From positions 3,275,001-3,339,000 of the forward strand of contig CM055192.1 in assembly GCA_029224185.1 (NCBI GenBank): 64,000 nucleotides of DNA, written 5' to 3'. The translations under genes and the position numbers were made by a program. Of the stretch, positions 1-11,800 are shown piece after piece. This DNA comes from Karalla daura (taxonomy: Eukaryota; Chordata; Actinopteri; Chaetodontiformes; Leiognathidae). Below the pieces are notes generated by a model. That model made no database searches. It saw nothing but the letters and a program-made list of their open reading frames with translations, and was not told the DNA's origin. Numbering within the stretch: position 1 is the stretch's first letter; each line of letters starts with the position of its first letter.

Positions 1-196
1 CTCAGGATTCATTAGAATACTCTTGTCCACTCATCAGTCTATCATTTATCTGTGAAAACAGCTCTTATGCATTCACCATGAGTCAGTGTCCTGCCCCTGA
101 TTTAAAAAAAAAAAAAAAAAGGGTGCCGAGATCGCATTTGTACTGCCACCACTATCTTGTGCATCCAGGTCTTCCGTCTGTTAATGTTAATGTCAG

Positions 197-269
<73 letters not shown>

Positions 270-346
270 GTCTATCTGTCTATCTGTCTATCTATCTATC
301 TGTCTATCTATCTATCTATCCATCTATCTATCTACTGTATCTATTT
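197..346 (+). repeat. (TATC)n tetranucleotide microsatellite with interruptions
   Basis: About 150 bp of tandem TATC units, interrupted by TGTC and CATC variants towards the 3' side. It lies in the rad17 intron and ends only about 10 bp before the splice acceptor at 354-355, so it supplies much of the pyrimidine-rich tract for that exon. Two overlapping ORFs across it are only repeat translations (YLSI repeats) and are not genes. The rest of 1-355 is intron with an A-run near 103-120. Confidence 0.95.
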
Positions 347-355
347 ATTTATTAG

Positions 356-3300
356 CGGAGTGGATGATGAATGGCTCGTGCTACCGCTCCCAGTCGGACC
401 AATTCAAGGACTTCCTCCTCAGAGTCAACAAGTACAACTGTCTGCAGATGGTGGGTGATGGAAAAGCTACAGATAGGAAGCTCATACTGGTGGAGGTATG
501 TAATGATATCATATTGAGTAGTGCATTCATAATTTCATTAGGTTGGTAAATACATCAGCGTACAAGATTCAAGCACTGTTTATTACATGAGGTAACTTTT
601 TACAAATTAGTTTTGTAGTGTAGAAGTAGTTCTTAATAGTTATATATAGTTATGTAAAGACAAGCAGTATAGTTTCAATCAATTCTGCATTTACGTGAAG
701 TTTTCCACAGTAACAGTTAATGGTTTGTGTCTTATTGCTGTCTAGCTCAAGAGTAAAGAGTGAAACGGACCAATGTTATTGCGAATGATTGCAGCTGCAC
801 CTTTTTGTAGTAATATACTGAACTACCTAGAAGTTGTTTTCACAAACATAAACCTGGTGACATGATGGATGGACTCCTTGTGGTGCATTGGCATGCATGT
901 CATTTACTCGGCGTCATCTCTCCTGATAATATCACTTGAGTAACGTTTGATCACCACTTGCCCCACTGCAGGATTTCCCAAACCGGTTCTACAGGCAGCC
1001 TGACTCCCTGCACGACATCCTGAGGTGAGACGCCGGGAGTGTTTCCTGGGATGTGTGCGATGTCCAGTGCCGGCACAAGTAGTTCAAATGAACAGCTTGA
1101 TGCTGGTTATTTTTGACTCCACAGTGAATTGAATGTCTTTGCATGCATGTGTACCACCCCTCTACAGAAGGCGGAGGTCCTGCGGGATGCCTGCTGATGG
1201 TTTCCACTACTGCATGGTTGCTGTCAATGAACGAGGGCTATCTTATCCACCACCAGTGTATTAACAGTGAGTTTTTGTCCTGCTGTTGGTCCTACAGGGG
1301 CTTTGTGAAGACGGCTCGTTGCCCCTTGGTGTTCATAGTGTCCGACAGTGTGAGTGGTGACAGCAGCGTACGATCTCTTTTCCCCAAAGAGCTCCAGGAG
1401 GAGCTCAGCATCAGCACCATCAGGTGAGTCAGCCACATTCAGGATGCTGTGCTTGTCATCCTGCTGAGGGTTTTTTTTAGGGGACATCTCCTGGACTGAC
1501 CTGGACATCGTTCTGTGTGTTCCCCACTTCCAGTTTCAATCCGGTGGCGCCGACCACGATGATGAAGGTGCTGACTCGGATCTCAACACTGGAGGCCGGA
1601 AAGGTGAAAGAAAAGCTTTCAGTGGCTAACAAGTTTCAGCCCGAGTGAAGTTTTCAAGTCACCTACATCTTCTTTTCCAAGCAGAGCGGTGGGAGGACGC
1701 ACGTGCCAAATGAGACAGTGCTGCAGATGCTGTGTTCAGGAAGCTCAGGAGACATTCGCAGTGCCATCAACAGCCTCCAGTTTTCCTCCCTCCCAGGTCA
1801 GGAGTAAATCCACCTCTCCACATAACACCAAACTGGTGGGCAAGCCTAGAGTGCACGTGTGGACACGACGGCATTAACTGTAAATCCTCCTGACTCCAGA
1901 TGCGTCCTTGGAAAAGGAGTTGTGTAGCATAAAGAAGGACCGATCTGCGGCGTCACAGGGCAAAGCTGTTTCCCGAACACAGCGGAAGAAGAAGTCCAAG
2001 CCGGCAAAGGAGCAGGAGGAGGATCAGGCCATCGGAGGGAAGGATGCTTCTCTGTTTCTGTTCAGAGCACTGGGAAAGATCCTGCACTGCAAACGTGAGT
2101 CGTACCTCCTGGCTGTTGTTGAATCCTTTCCTCCATTCGATATCATGCCGGATTTCTGCAATATAAAGACCTGCATAGCAGCGAGCCACACTAATGGGTT
2201 CATTAAGTGACATGTTGACTGTGACGAACCTGAGTTTATTTTGACTCATTCCTGTATAATCTGTCCTGCTGCCTCCAACACTAGCACTGGCGCACAACAA
2301 GTGGATGAACTCACAGCTCCAAATGGTCGCTAACAGATCTCAGATTGCCTAATTAGTGAAACCTCTTCATCTTTTTGGCTGTGAGTAGGAGGGCAACCGG
2401 AAGGAGCAGAAGCAGCTGAATGTGCTGCAGAGCCCAGTCTACCGTCTCACCTATCTCAACATCACAGAGAAGCACTGCTAGTGAACCCTGAGGTATAAAA
2501 CGCGCTGTTGGAGCAGAAATTGTCTCCTTGAAGAAGGCCTTGGACCCTTCAGTCACTGTCTTTTGTTTTGTCAGCTGGTTGTTGAGCGCTCTCACATGTC
2601 AGGAGAGTTCTTCAACCTATACCTCCACCAGAACTACCTGGACTTCTTCTCCGAGCTGGATGATGTGGAGCGGGCCAGCGACTACCTGTCCGACGCCGAC
2701 CTCCTCACTGCTGAGTGGACAGTAAGTGGCCCGGGTTGGCACATACAGTAGAGAATCATCAGAGGCAGTCAGTGACAGCTTGAAATGTTTTCCTATCGCC
2801 GCCCATCTATTTGGAGTGCGGGACACGCTGTACGAGCACTATTCTGTGTCTTTGTACCCTTTTCAGAGTGGCAGCACCATGAATCATTATGGCTCTTCAC
2901 TGGCCACAAGGGGGCTCCTTCACTCCAACTCTCGACACGTCTCTGTCGGCTTCAGACCGCTGCACAAACCTGGCTGGCTGATGGTCAATAAGAAGGTAAT
3001 ACTGGGGCTGCTGTCTTCTTAATGTGGCCGAAGCTCAAAAGACTGGTGTGTGTGTGTGTGGCAATGTTTTGAGAGGCGGCCCAAGGCTGAGTATGTGCCA
3101 TTTGGGAGGAGAATTGTGATGAGGCTGTTGTTGTTGTTGTTCCCATCAGCACAGGGAGAACTGCCTGGCTGCACGCTCCCTGTTCAGCAACTTCTGTCTG
3201 ACCCCGGTCAGCCTGCAGACCGAGCTGATGCCCTACCTGGCCAAGCTCACCAACCCCATGAGGAACCAGAGTAATGCACACACACTTGGTCGCAGTATTT

Positions 3301-3844
3301 CCCAGTTTTCAACACGTCACTTGTGGCCGAGCGATACCTCGATAAGCTTACCAGCGACACAGACGTAAACGTGGAATAAATAAAGACTCACTGACGACAG
3401 TGTTTTGTGCCATACCGTCCGTGTCTTCCAGCTCAGATAGCTTTCATCCAGGATGTGGGTCAGATGCCCCTCAGGAGGTTCCCCGGCAGGTACGTGTTTT
3501 ATTTTTTTAATCTTCCCAAAACGCTTTTGGGTTCTAGTGTGACTTCTATCTAGTGTGGCTTCTATCACAGACAGATTTGAGCACTCTATATTTTTTTATG
3601 TATTCTGTGTCTTTGTTGCCTCCCTTTGCGTCGCGTGCTTGTGTGTGTGTGCAGATTAAAACTGGAGGCCCTGACAGACAGAGAGCCTGGACAGCTGGAC
3701 ACAGACACTGAGGAGGAGGAGGAGGAGGTGAAGGAGGAAGGTGTGGCTGAGGCAGAGGACACCCTGCAAGCCAGTCAGCCCAAACCCACTACTAGTGTTA
3801 TAGAGGATGAAGACATGATTATAGAGGAATATGCCAGTGATTAA
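356..3844 (+). CDS. rad17: Cell-cycle checkpoint clamp loader RAD17, 3' part (12 exons, N-terminus outside window)
   Basis: RAD17 replaces RFC1 in the RFC2-5 clamp loader, loads the 9-1-1 clamp at damaged DNA in the nucleus and supports ATR signalling. Exons: 356-495, 972-1024, 1298-1423, 1534-1603, 1685-1796, 1900-2094, 2389-2492, 2575-2721, 2867-2995, 3150-3270, 3432-3489, 3655-3844, all with AG/GT borders and matching phases. They give 480 residues; human RAD17 has about 681, so roughly 200 N-terminal residues, including Walker A, are missing upstream. Visible landmarks are the Walker-B-like LILVED (fragment residues 42-47, across exons 1-2), FNPVAPTTMMKVL, SSGDIRSAINSLQFS, QAIGGKDASLFLFRALGKIL, FNLYLHQNYLDFF, LATRGLLHSN, FRPLHKPGW, NKKHRENCLAARSLF and LEALTDRE. 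The tail is acidic (a run of E) and ends IIEEYASD, like the human end. The identification is by recalled human sequence and is strong across every exon. Confidence 0.96.
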
Positions 3845-4073
3845 TTTATATATCTACCTGTGATATATATATATATATATATGTAAATAGGACTGTATAG
3901 TTTGTTGCACTTCATTCTTTTGTTTGACTGTAGACCTGTATTGAACAAGTGAAGTCGGGATAAAAAACCCATATGCTGCCTTGCCTTTTTCCTCATTTTT
4001 TTTTTTATACTGTTGCCATGGATGCAAAATTGGTTGTACAGAAACGTGTTTCTGAAACCGAGACAAGCTTGTG

Positions 4074-4079
4074 AATAAA
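4074..4079 (+). terminator. rad17 polyadenylation signal AATAAA
   Basis: AATAAA lies 230 bp after the rad17 stop codon and is followed within 10-25 bp by a GT-rich stretch (TTGTGTGTGTATGTCCG), the usual downstream element. This gives a short 3' UTR that also holds a small (AT)n at 3862-3882. A weaker possibility is later use of another signal, but none better is seen before the next promoter. Confidence 0.8.
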
Positions 4080-4189
4080 ACAACTTTGTGTGTGTATGTC
4101 CGTCTGTCTTGACTGTGAACAACCGATCTCCCTGGGCTGAAACATTATCTTGCTGTTGGACTGGGCTCACCGCACACACCCATTCCTCC

Positions 4190-4615
4190 AATATTTGCCC
4201 AGAGTTAGTCTCACACGCAGTCTGCTTAGAATATGTCCCCCGGTGAGGGTGACACAACGCCGCTGAAACTCAACCAAGCCCCGTCGGCTCCGGCTCGACT
4301 CGCTGAGAGAGAGAAAAAACATCCCCCAACGTAAGAGCGATATCTGAATGAACCGATCGGACGCCGTCGGAGCTGCGTCTGGACCGGGAGACGTGTGCCG
4401 ATCGCTTCCAAGATGCTGTCCTGGGAGCGTGTTTGAGCCGAAACGTGCGGAGTTCATTTTGCGAGGCGCTGCGTGGGACGTCGTCGTGGAGCCGGCCGCG
4501 GGTGCGCGGAACACGGAACTGAGCAGCGAACTTTCATTAGGGTGCCACTAGGTCTGCCACCCGGACATTCCTTAAGACGCGAAGGAGCACAGACTCCACT
4601 GCTTCAAAGTCCCAG
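4190..4615 (+). promoter_or_regulatory. ccdc125: CpG-rich promoter and non-coding exon 1 of ccdc125
   Basis: This is the only strongly CpG-dense stretch in the window, with many CG dinucleotides between about 4230 and 4590, against AT-rich surroundings. No TATA box is obvious, which suits a CpG-island promoter. It ends in a consensus splice donor CCCAG|GTAAGG after 4615, taken as the end of the 5' UTR exon. The transcription start is not determinable from sequence. A short upstream ORF begins at 4348 and ends at 4551, which would be a uORF if transcription starts before it. Confidence 0.7.
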
Positions 4616-5828
4616 GTAAGGGGGAGACTTTATGAAACAGACCAGGTTTGAGGTTTTATCCCGTGTCTCGTCAAATTCTGTGTCAACAGACCAGTGTTAC
4701 TGCGTCAGTCACGACTGACACCCACATGACAGCGATTATCAACAAGATGACTCGTAATAATAGTAGTAGTACCTTTTCAACACGTTTCGCCGTTTTACAT
4801 TATGCCTACTTCCATGTCTGATCAACCGTGTTGGTCAAAGCACGTGGTGGCTGAGCTGGTCTACAGTAATTGGTGGACCTGCTGTCGGGAACCTGTTGAT
4901 ATGTTTTAGTCTTCTCCTTTCTTAATTTCTGTCTTTCTTCCAAGGAAAGCCTACTTCCCATGCGCAAGAAAAGATCCAGTTACATGCCAGACTAGTTCAG
5001 CTGTTTTTAAAAAAAAAAAGTTAATTAATTAATTAATTTACTTCCTTACTTACTTCACATTTAACCTTTGAAGTCCGTCACTATACCCATCGCCCCCCAC
5101 CGTTGTTGCTCAGTTGACACCGGACTTACAGTACAAAGCATCTTGAGACTGTCCTACACAAACGATCCACTCAGACATTTGATATGTTGAAAATTGAGCC
5201 TACAATGCATCCCAGTGTTTGATTGTAAACAATATTTAAAACAAATACTAGTACATTTTTGCTAAATACATTTTCAATGTGTTTATTTATTTATTTCAAA
5301 AACAGAATTTTTGTTACAACCTTTTGGATTTCGTTCTCTTTAATACAATTGCATTTTTAAAGATTTCTTTTCACTTATGGAGCCAATAAATTTTTTTTTA
5401 AGAATCAAATTACCAACATTACCATGTTGTCTAGGTGCAGTTAGTGTATTTTCGGATGTTTAGCTTAATAATTGCCTAATAAATCTGCCTTTACTCCTCT
5501 GCACAGGCTTCGTCAGTTTGTGACGTTACATATGACAGCTTAACTTGTCATGATGGTGCTTGCTCTTGAAGGTTTTGGGTTTGAGTCTCAGCTTGCGTAA
5601 AGTATTACATATTGGTCAGGAGCAATGAAACTTTGGAAAATATGTAGAAAATGTTAAAAAACTATAATAAATGTTATAAAAGTAGTGGGTATGATATAGA
5701 CTAAAAAAATCTGTGGCAGTTTTAATGTGTACACCTAAACATGACAGTGTGGCACCTATGAATTGGTTGTTCTGTGTACAAAAACTATCCTGATAGTTAT
5801 CTGGGCACTTACCTGATTCATCTCCTAG
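4616..5828 (+). other. ccdc125 intron 1, no gene seen
   Basis: AT-rich intron from the donor after 4615 to the acceptor TCTCCTAG at 5821-5828. It contains an A-run near 5009-5019 with adjoining TTAA repeats, and nothing that looks like an exon or recognisable element. Confidence 0.65.
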
Positions 5829-5863
5829 AAAGCAACATCAGGAGAAGTGAGAGATGTGAGGGC

Positions 5864-8800
5864 ATGTGCTTTGTGCGTGAAGCTGCTTGGGTGGAAGCGT
5901 TCGGGTTGAGTAAATCTGGATGTGGTTCCTCTGATGCGCTCCAGATGCAGGGTGCCAGTGAAGTCTGCAGGCTGGACGATGACATGGTGGGTGGAGATCT
6001 GGGCGACGGCATGGGCGCCAATGACGTTCCCAGCTCCACGAGGAAGAAGAGCCAGAGCACGGAGGCCTTGCAGGCGGCAGCGGTGTGGCTGAAGAGTGGC
6101 AACCACATAGGAGAGTCGGGCTGGACCGCCAGACTCAGTCAGGAAAGAGAGCGCTGGAGGCAGTCCCAGGGCGGTAGGGATGTCCCACCACTGAGACACT
6201 CTGGTTTCTGTATCGTTATTCCTGAATATTGTTAAACCCTTTATTTCACACTTCCAAAACAAAAACCTTTTGTTTTTTTATCTCTTAATCCTCATCCTGC
6301 ATGTTGATTGTGTGTTATTTGCTCAATAACACTGTTCAGGATCAGAATCAGAAATTCAGCACATCAACAGAGCTTTCTAGGTTCTCTCCAAGTTTTAGGT
6401 GAACAACACATTTAACACTATTGGTTCAGTGACATTGGTATCCTCTGTGGATTTCAGTGACTTAGTGCTCTGGAAACCCACATTGCCACACTTCTCTGTA
6501 CACTTGTATTTTTGATCAAATGATAAAATATTTTGATAAATAATACTACTCTTACATACGTAACATTGGTTGCCATGACATAACACTTCTTACTTCTAAA
6601 AAGGTCAAACAAGCATTCATTTGCCTGAATTGAAGGTTTTTCTGTACGGATTTGGATGTTCACACTGTGTGTGGGTGGGTTTTTCTTGGGGTCCTTAAAC
6701 AAGCAAAAAGAGTAAAATTATGGTATGAGTGTCCTGGAGTGGCCTGGTGAACAGTCCAGGGTATAGTCCCTGCTTTCACCCATGAGCACTGGAGTTTTGT
6801 TTCTGTTTGGTATGTGTTATTACTCAAAGAGCTCACACATATTAAACTCCAGAAAGCATCCATCCGTCCATTATCTTTCCCTTGCGGGGGACTGCTGGTG
6901 CCTGTCTCTAGCTCACATAGGGCGAAGACACACTATTCACTCTCTCACCCACACCGAGGGATAATTTAGAGTCTTAATGCATGTCTTTGGACTGTGGGAA
7001 GAGACCAGAGTACCTTAAGTAAACCCCCACACATGGGGAGAACATGCAAACATATGTTTTCTATGTTTACTTAAGTCTAAGTGTACATTTTGTGAATCAT
7101 TAGGCTCCTTAGATGAGCTATCCAAAGACAAGCTGAAAAACAAACTACAGGAAGCAACAAAGGTAAGAAAAAAGTGAGTTAGAAATACTGAAACATCGTC
7201 CTGTTGGCTCCGGCCCAGCAAGTTGTAACTGGTGGTCCTGTTGTGTTGGCAGGTGATTGATTCATTGTGCTGTGAGCTGGAGGTGGCACATCATTACCTG
7301 GAAGGCAAATATCAAGCTTTGAAGATCTTACAAGGAAAGGTAAAGCAGTTCACAAGTGCGAGTACGTCTCTCCACTCACTGTTGTTTTGTTGGAATCGCA
7401 GGGACACAGAGGAAGCAAGGGAAGTATCCACTAATGCATCCACATCTTTGTCAGCTGTGACTGCTTAAAAGGTGTCCCTTAAATGGGACTGGGTCTGTTT
7501 GTTAGGATTTTTGTCAAATGATGTTCTTGAGTCTTTCAAAACATGCTCAGTTGAATATTTTACACTAAAGCCTGTGAAAAAAAAGTCAAGTACCAAATGA
7601 TATTGATAGCTGATTAGTATACAGTAAACACCAGGGAAGCTCCCAGGCATCTAAATATATGTCCTGTACCCACCCAATGTTTTACATCTGCTCCAGAATC
7701 GAATTGGCCTCTCACGCAGCATATTCAGTACCTTTAGACCACATTTTGATAAGCTATTCATGTTAGTAAAGTTAGGGCTGGCTCCAAACAAGTTTGAACA
7801 AACTTTGACTTTGTTTTGTGAAGGCTGACAGGTGCAACTCAGGGCTAGCAAATACTGGTGAATGAGGTACACAAGTACTTACAGTACAGGGAGACAATAA
7901 TAGGTATGAGTAGAACACATGCCATGAACTTCACAGGAAGTGAAAATTCATACAAAAATTGCTCCTCTTCACCCAGGCCATTCTTGACAAAGCCACAAGT
8001 CACACTAAGAGCCTGCTGCAGAAAAGTGAGGCAAGGGCCAAAGCTCTTGAGAAGGTAAGAGTGTCTGCAAGCTGCACAAATAAAGGCTTGGTCTGTTTGC
8101 TCTCAACAGCAGGTTGCCACTTGGCAGCCAGTAAATAATTTTACACTCGTAAACCCCATGAGAAATAGTCATTGAAGGGGCGTTTCGATATTCCCATTTG
8201 CATTGAGTGTGAGCTTAACATGAGCTGCCTGATGAACTAAGACCCGAAAGAGGCCGGCTCAGAGAGTCCTCATAAAAGATTAGGAATGACAAATGAATAA
8301 CAAACATTTAAATTCACACAATACTTAAACTTGTATCCCATATGAGTGTGCGCCTTTTAATATGACTAACCTGGGCCTGACTTAGTTTGATTTTATTATT
8401 CATGAGTGAGGTGTCATTTTTCAGTATCCAAACAAGTGTCTGAAAGCGCTCCCTTGCTCACACATGCACGCATTAGACACTGAGGAAGCATTTCAGCATT
8501 TATAAAATGTTAATTTGCCCCGTGCAAAAATATGCTTTAAGGTCAGTTGGAGACTCTAAATTGTCCCTAGTTGTGAATGTGAGAGTGAATAGTGTGTGCG
8601 CCATTCACTAGGCTGCAGCAGACACCAGTGTGTATGAAGGCAGGTAAAATTATGGATAGACAGACATGAACATGATGCATTTAAGCTTGGTGTAATGAAG
8701 GGTTCGGTGGGGTTTTTTGGGCTTGTAAATAACTTCAGAAGTAAAAATGTGTCATGTGATAATAGTAAGCCTGTTAAACTAGGTGAAATATGTATATATA

Positions 8801-11800
8801 TACATGTATATATATATCGTGTTATGTTGTCTCCATCTCTTTCAGGAGGTGAACAGCCTGCAGTGGTCCCTCAGTTTCAACCAGGTTCAAATGAAGCGGA
8901 CTCAGCAGTCCTGGGAGCAGAAATACACCAGGTTGAATTAACCTTACACGCCATTTCTGTAGTAACTACTCGTTACTGAAGGTTAACTGTTATTGTTTCT
9001 CCAACTAGTCTTCTGAATGAGAACAAGACTCTGTCTGATAACATGGAGAAAGGACAGAGTGTAATCCACCATCTCCGAGCTGAGAATTCAGGTAATCAGA
9101 TTATGTTGAGGTGAACTAGATATATCTACAGGTATTATGTGTAAACAGAAGTACATCATTGATCACAATTTGCATGTCAATAAGTAATTTTAATATAAAC
9201 TCATATAAATCTGCTTCCTCCAGACCTTTCAATCACATGTCATGGGTCTGGTCAGCAGATTGAATTTATTTAATCACAAAAATGATCTGTGTGTGTCTGC
9301 AGCTTTGAGGCGCCAGTGCTTGGAGCTTCTTTCCTTGCTGAATGTGAAGGAGCAGAGAACTTACAAAGGCACCAAATCTCAGTTCAGCCCAGAGAGAGGC
9401 ACAGGTGTTCTGGAGGTGAGAACCCATTTTCTTTATGGACACCTGCATTTTCCATCCATCCATCATCAAGTGCTTATCCGAATTCAGGTCGCAGGGGTAA
9501 CAGCTAGAGCAGAGAGCCCCAGACTTCCCTCTCCTCTGCAACATTGCCTAATTCTGACTAAGGGATCCCCATTCATTACCAGGCTTGTGAGGAAAAATAA
9601 TCTCTCCACCTAGTCCTGGGTCTGCCTATAAGCCTCTTCCCAGCTGGCTGTGCCAGGAACACCTCCCTAATGAGGTGCCCTGTTGGCATCCTAAACAGGT
9701 GCCTGAAACACCTCAACTGGCTTCTCTCCACACCAAGGAACAGCAGCTCTGCACGTAGTCCCTCCCCAGTCACCCTGTCGAGAAAACCCCACCTCATCAC
9801 ATCTTTGCGGAGGGACTGCAAATCCATGCCACTGCACCGATTCCCCGGGGCAATCTCCTGCTATATTGTTCTCTCAGTCTTGATCAAGACCCCAAGTTAC
9901 TTGAATTCCTTCTGTGGAGCTGTTCAATTACTTCAGTGACCTCACCCAGGGAAATTGATGATGATTCTCCATCATCCTCCAGCTCTGTCTCTGCACCATA
10001 GTGGATTAGTGGGGAAGCTCACCAAAGTGCTCTTTCCACCGTCCTTCCTCCTCCTCTGGTGAGGTCAGCAGTGTTCCATCCTTGCTGTACACAGCTTTGA
10101 TGGTCCCCCGCTTCTCTCTCCTGACATACGGGATAGTTTTCCAGAAAGGCCTTGGTGCTGCTTGAAAGTCCTTCGTCATTGCCTCACTAAACTCCTCCAC
10201 ATGCCTGCTGCTTTGCATCTGCGGCAGGATTGGGTCGGCTTTGGGGACCGTTGTTCCCCCCATAATTCCTCTATCATATAATAGTGAACATGGAAACACA
10301 GAGTACCTGAGTGATTTGATGGTTTCACAGAGTGGAGATTATGGGTAAGGGGAAAATGAAGGGATAGTGACATTTAATATATAAAACTGTAAGACTAGAA
10401 GTTTTATGTTGTCTGTCAATGATGCACTAAAACCAGAGTGATATATGATGACAGTGACTCTCTTGAAAACTGGCATGGAGTGTAAAACACAAAGTCTGTG
10501 TTGCTTTTATTGAGGTAAGAACAGTAAGCCTTTGTAAGTGTTACTTGTACAGAGGAGTTGAATAACCAGTGTTTCTCAGCTGGCAGTGAGGGGGGCCTGT
10601 CAGTGTCTTGGGGGAGCTGAGGCCTGTCCATGCAGTCGTGCTGCTGCTGCTAGCAGGAAGCAGCTCATGGAGTTACAACAGGAGGTAAATCACACGCTGC
10701 CACCATCTCTTCAAAAGTGTGTCCTGTCGGGGGTGAGACCAGTTGCAGAGACTGGACTTCTTTCATTCACTGACAGTGATGAAAAGTTCAAACATTCTTT
10801 GTCCATTATCGGTCTCATCTCAGCTGGAAGGGCTGCTACTGGGCTCCGCGCTGTGGATTTGACAGAAGGACAATGACTTTTGTTAAGTGCCTTTTTCCCC
10901 AAAACATATTCATTCACCACACGTGTGTGTTTTATTGGTTGAAAATTTGTATTTTGTTGTACATACAAGTCTGAGAGAGTAGATTTATGCATTAAAAGGT
11001 TCAACTGTGAGGATAGTCTAAAAGACATTTTGAAACGAACAGTGTACTCTTTTGATGCAATTCACTTATGCTTACCTACAAGCTTCATATCAATCTATCA
11101 TACATGTTCCATGAAAGAATGAATGAATGTTTTCCTTGATGTTCCTCTGTTCATCTGTCTGTCGATGTTTTGTAGCTGGATGCCCAGAGCTCGCAGAAAG
11201 ACGAGGCGCAGATGGTGGCAGATGCGTTTCGCATTGCGTTTGAACAGCAGCTGAGGAAACGTAGCGAGCACTTCCTACAGCTTGCTGAGACCAACATCCT
11301 GAATTCCCGTTACTGCAGGACTGAGGGTAAGCCTGCGGCCAGCACAAAGTGGAGGGTTCAGCTGTCCCTCCGACAGTGGTCCAACGCTCATTGATGGGAA
11401 TGTGAAGATCCTATCCACGTCCTCATGTGCACACCATGTTCTATATGGTGTTGCATAGAGGAGATTTAATGCAGTTTTCACATGTCTTTTGAAGTCAATT
11501 TTCTTTATCAGTGTTTTATATACTGTAGAGTTTTATGCACTTTCTGTTGGGTGGCTCACTGGCGCCTCACAGGAAAAAGGAACAGGGTTTGACTCCCGGT
11601 CTAGCAGTCACACACAGTGTGTGTGTATGTGTGTATGTACTGTGTTATGCTGTCAGTGAAACAATGCTGCCTTTGTTTGGGATTCTGGTGTGCAAATGAA
11701 AAGACCTAAAAAGACTTTTTTGACAAGAATGTGTGTTACACCTATACCATGCACTATGGTGTATTTTGAAATGATCAGAGTAAGGAAGATAAACAATTCT

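Noticed and set aside
78..549. ORFs of 126 and 130 codons at the window start
   Set aside because: They are YLSI translations of the TATC microsatellite that run into a real rad17 exon in part.
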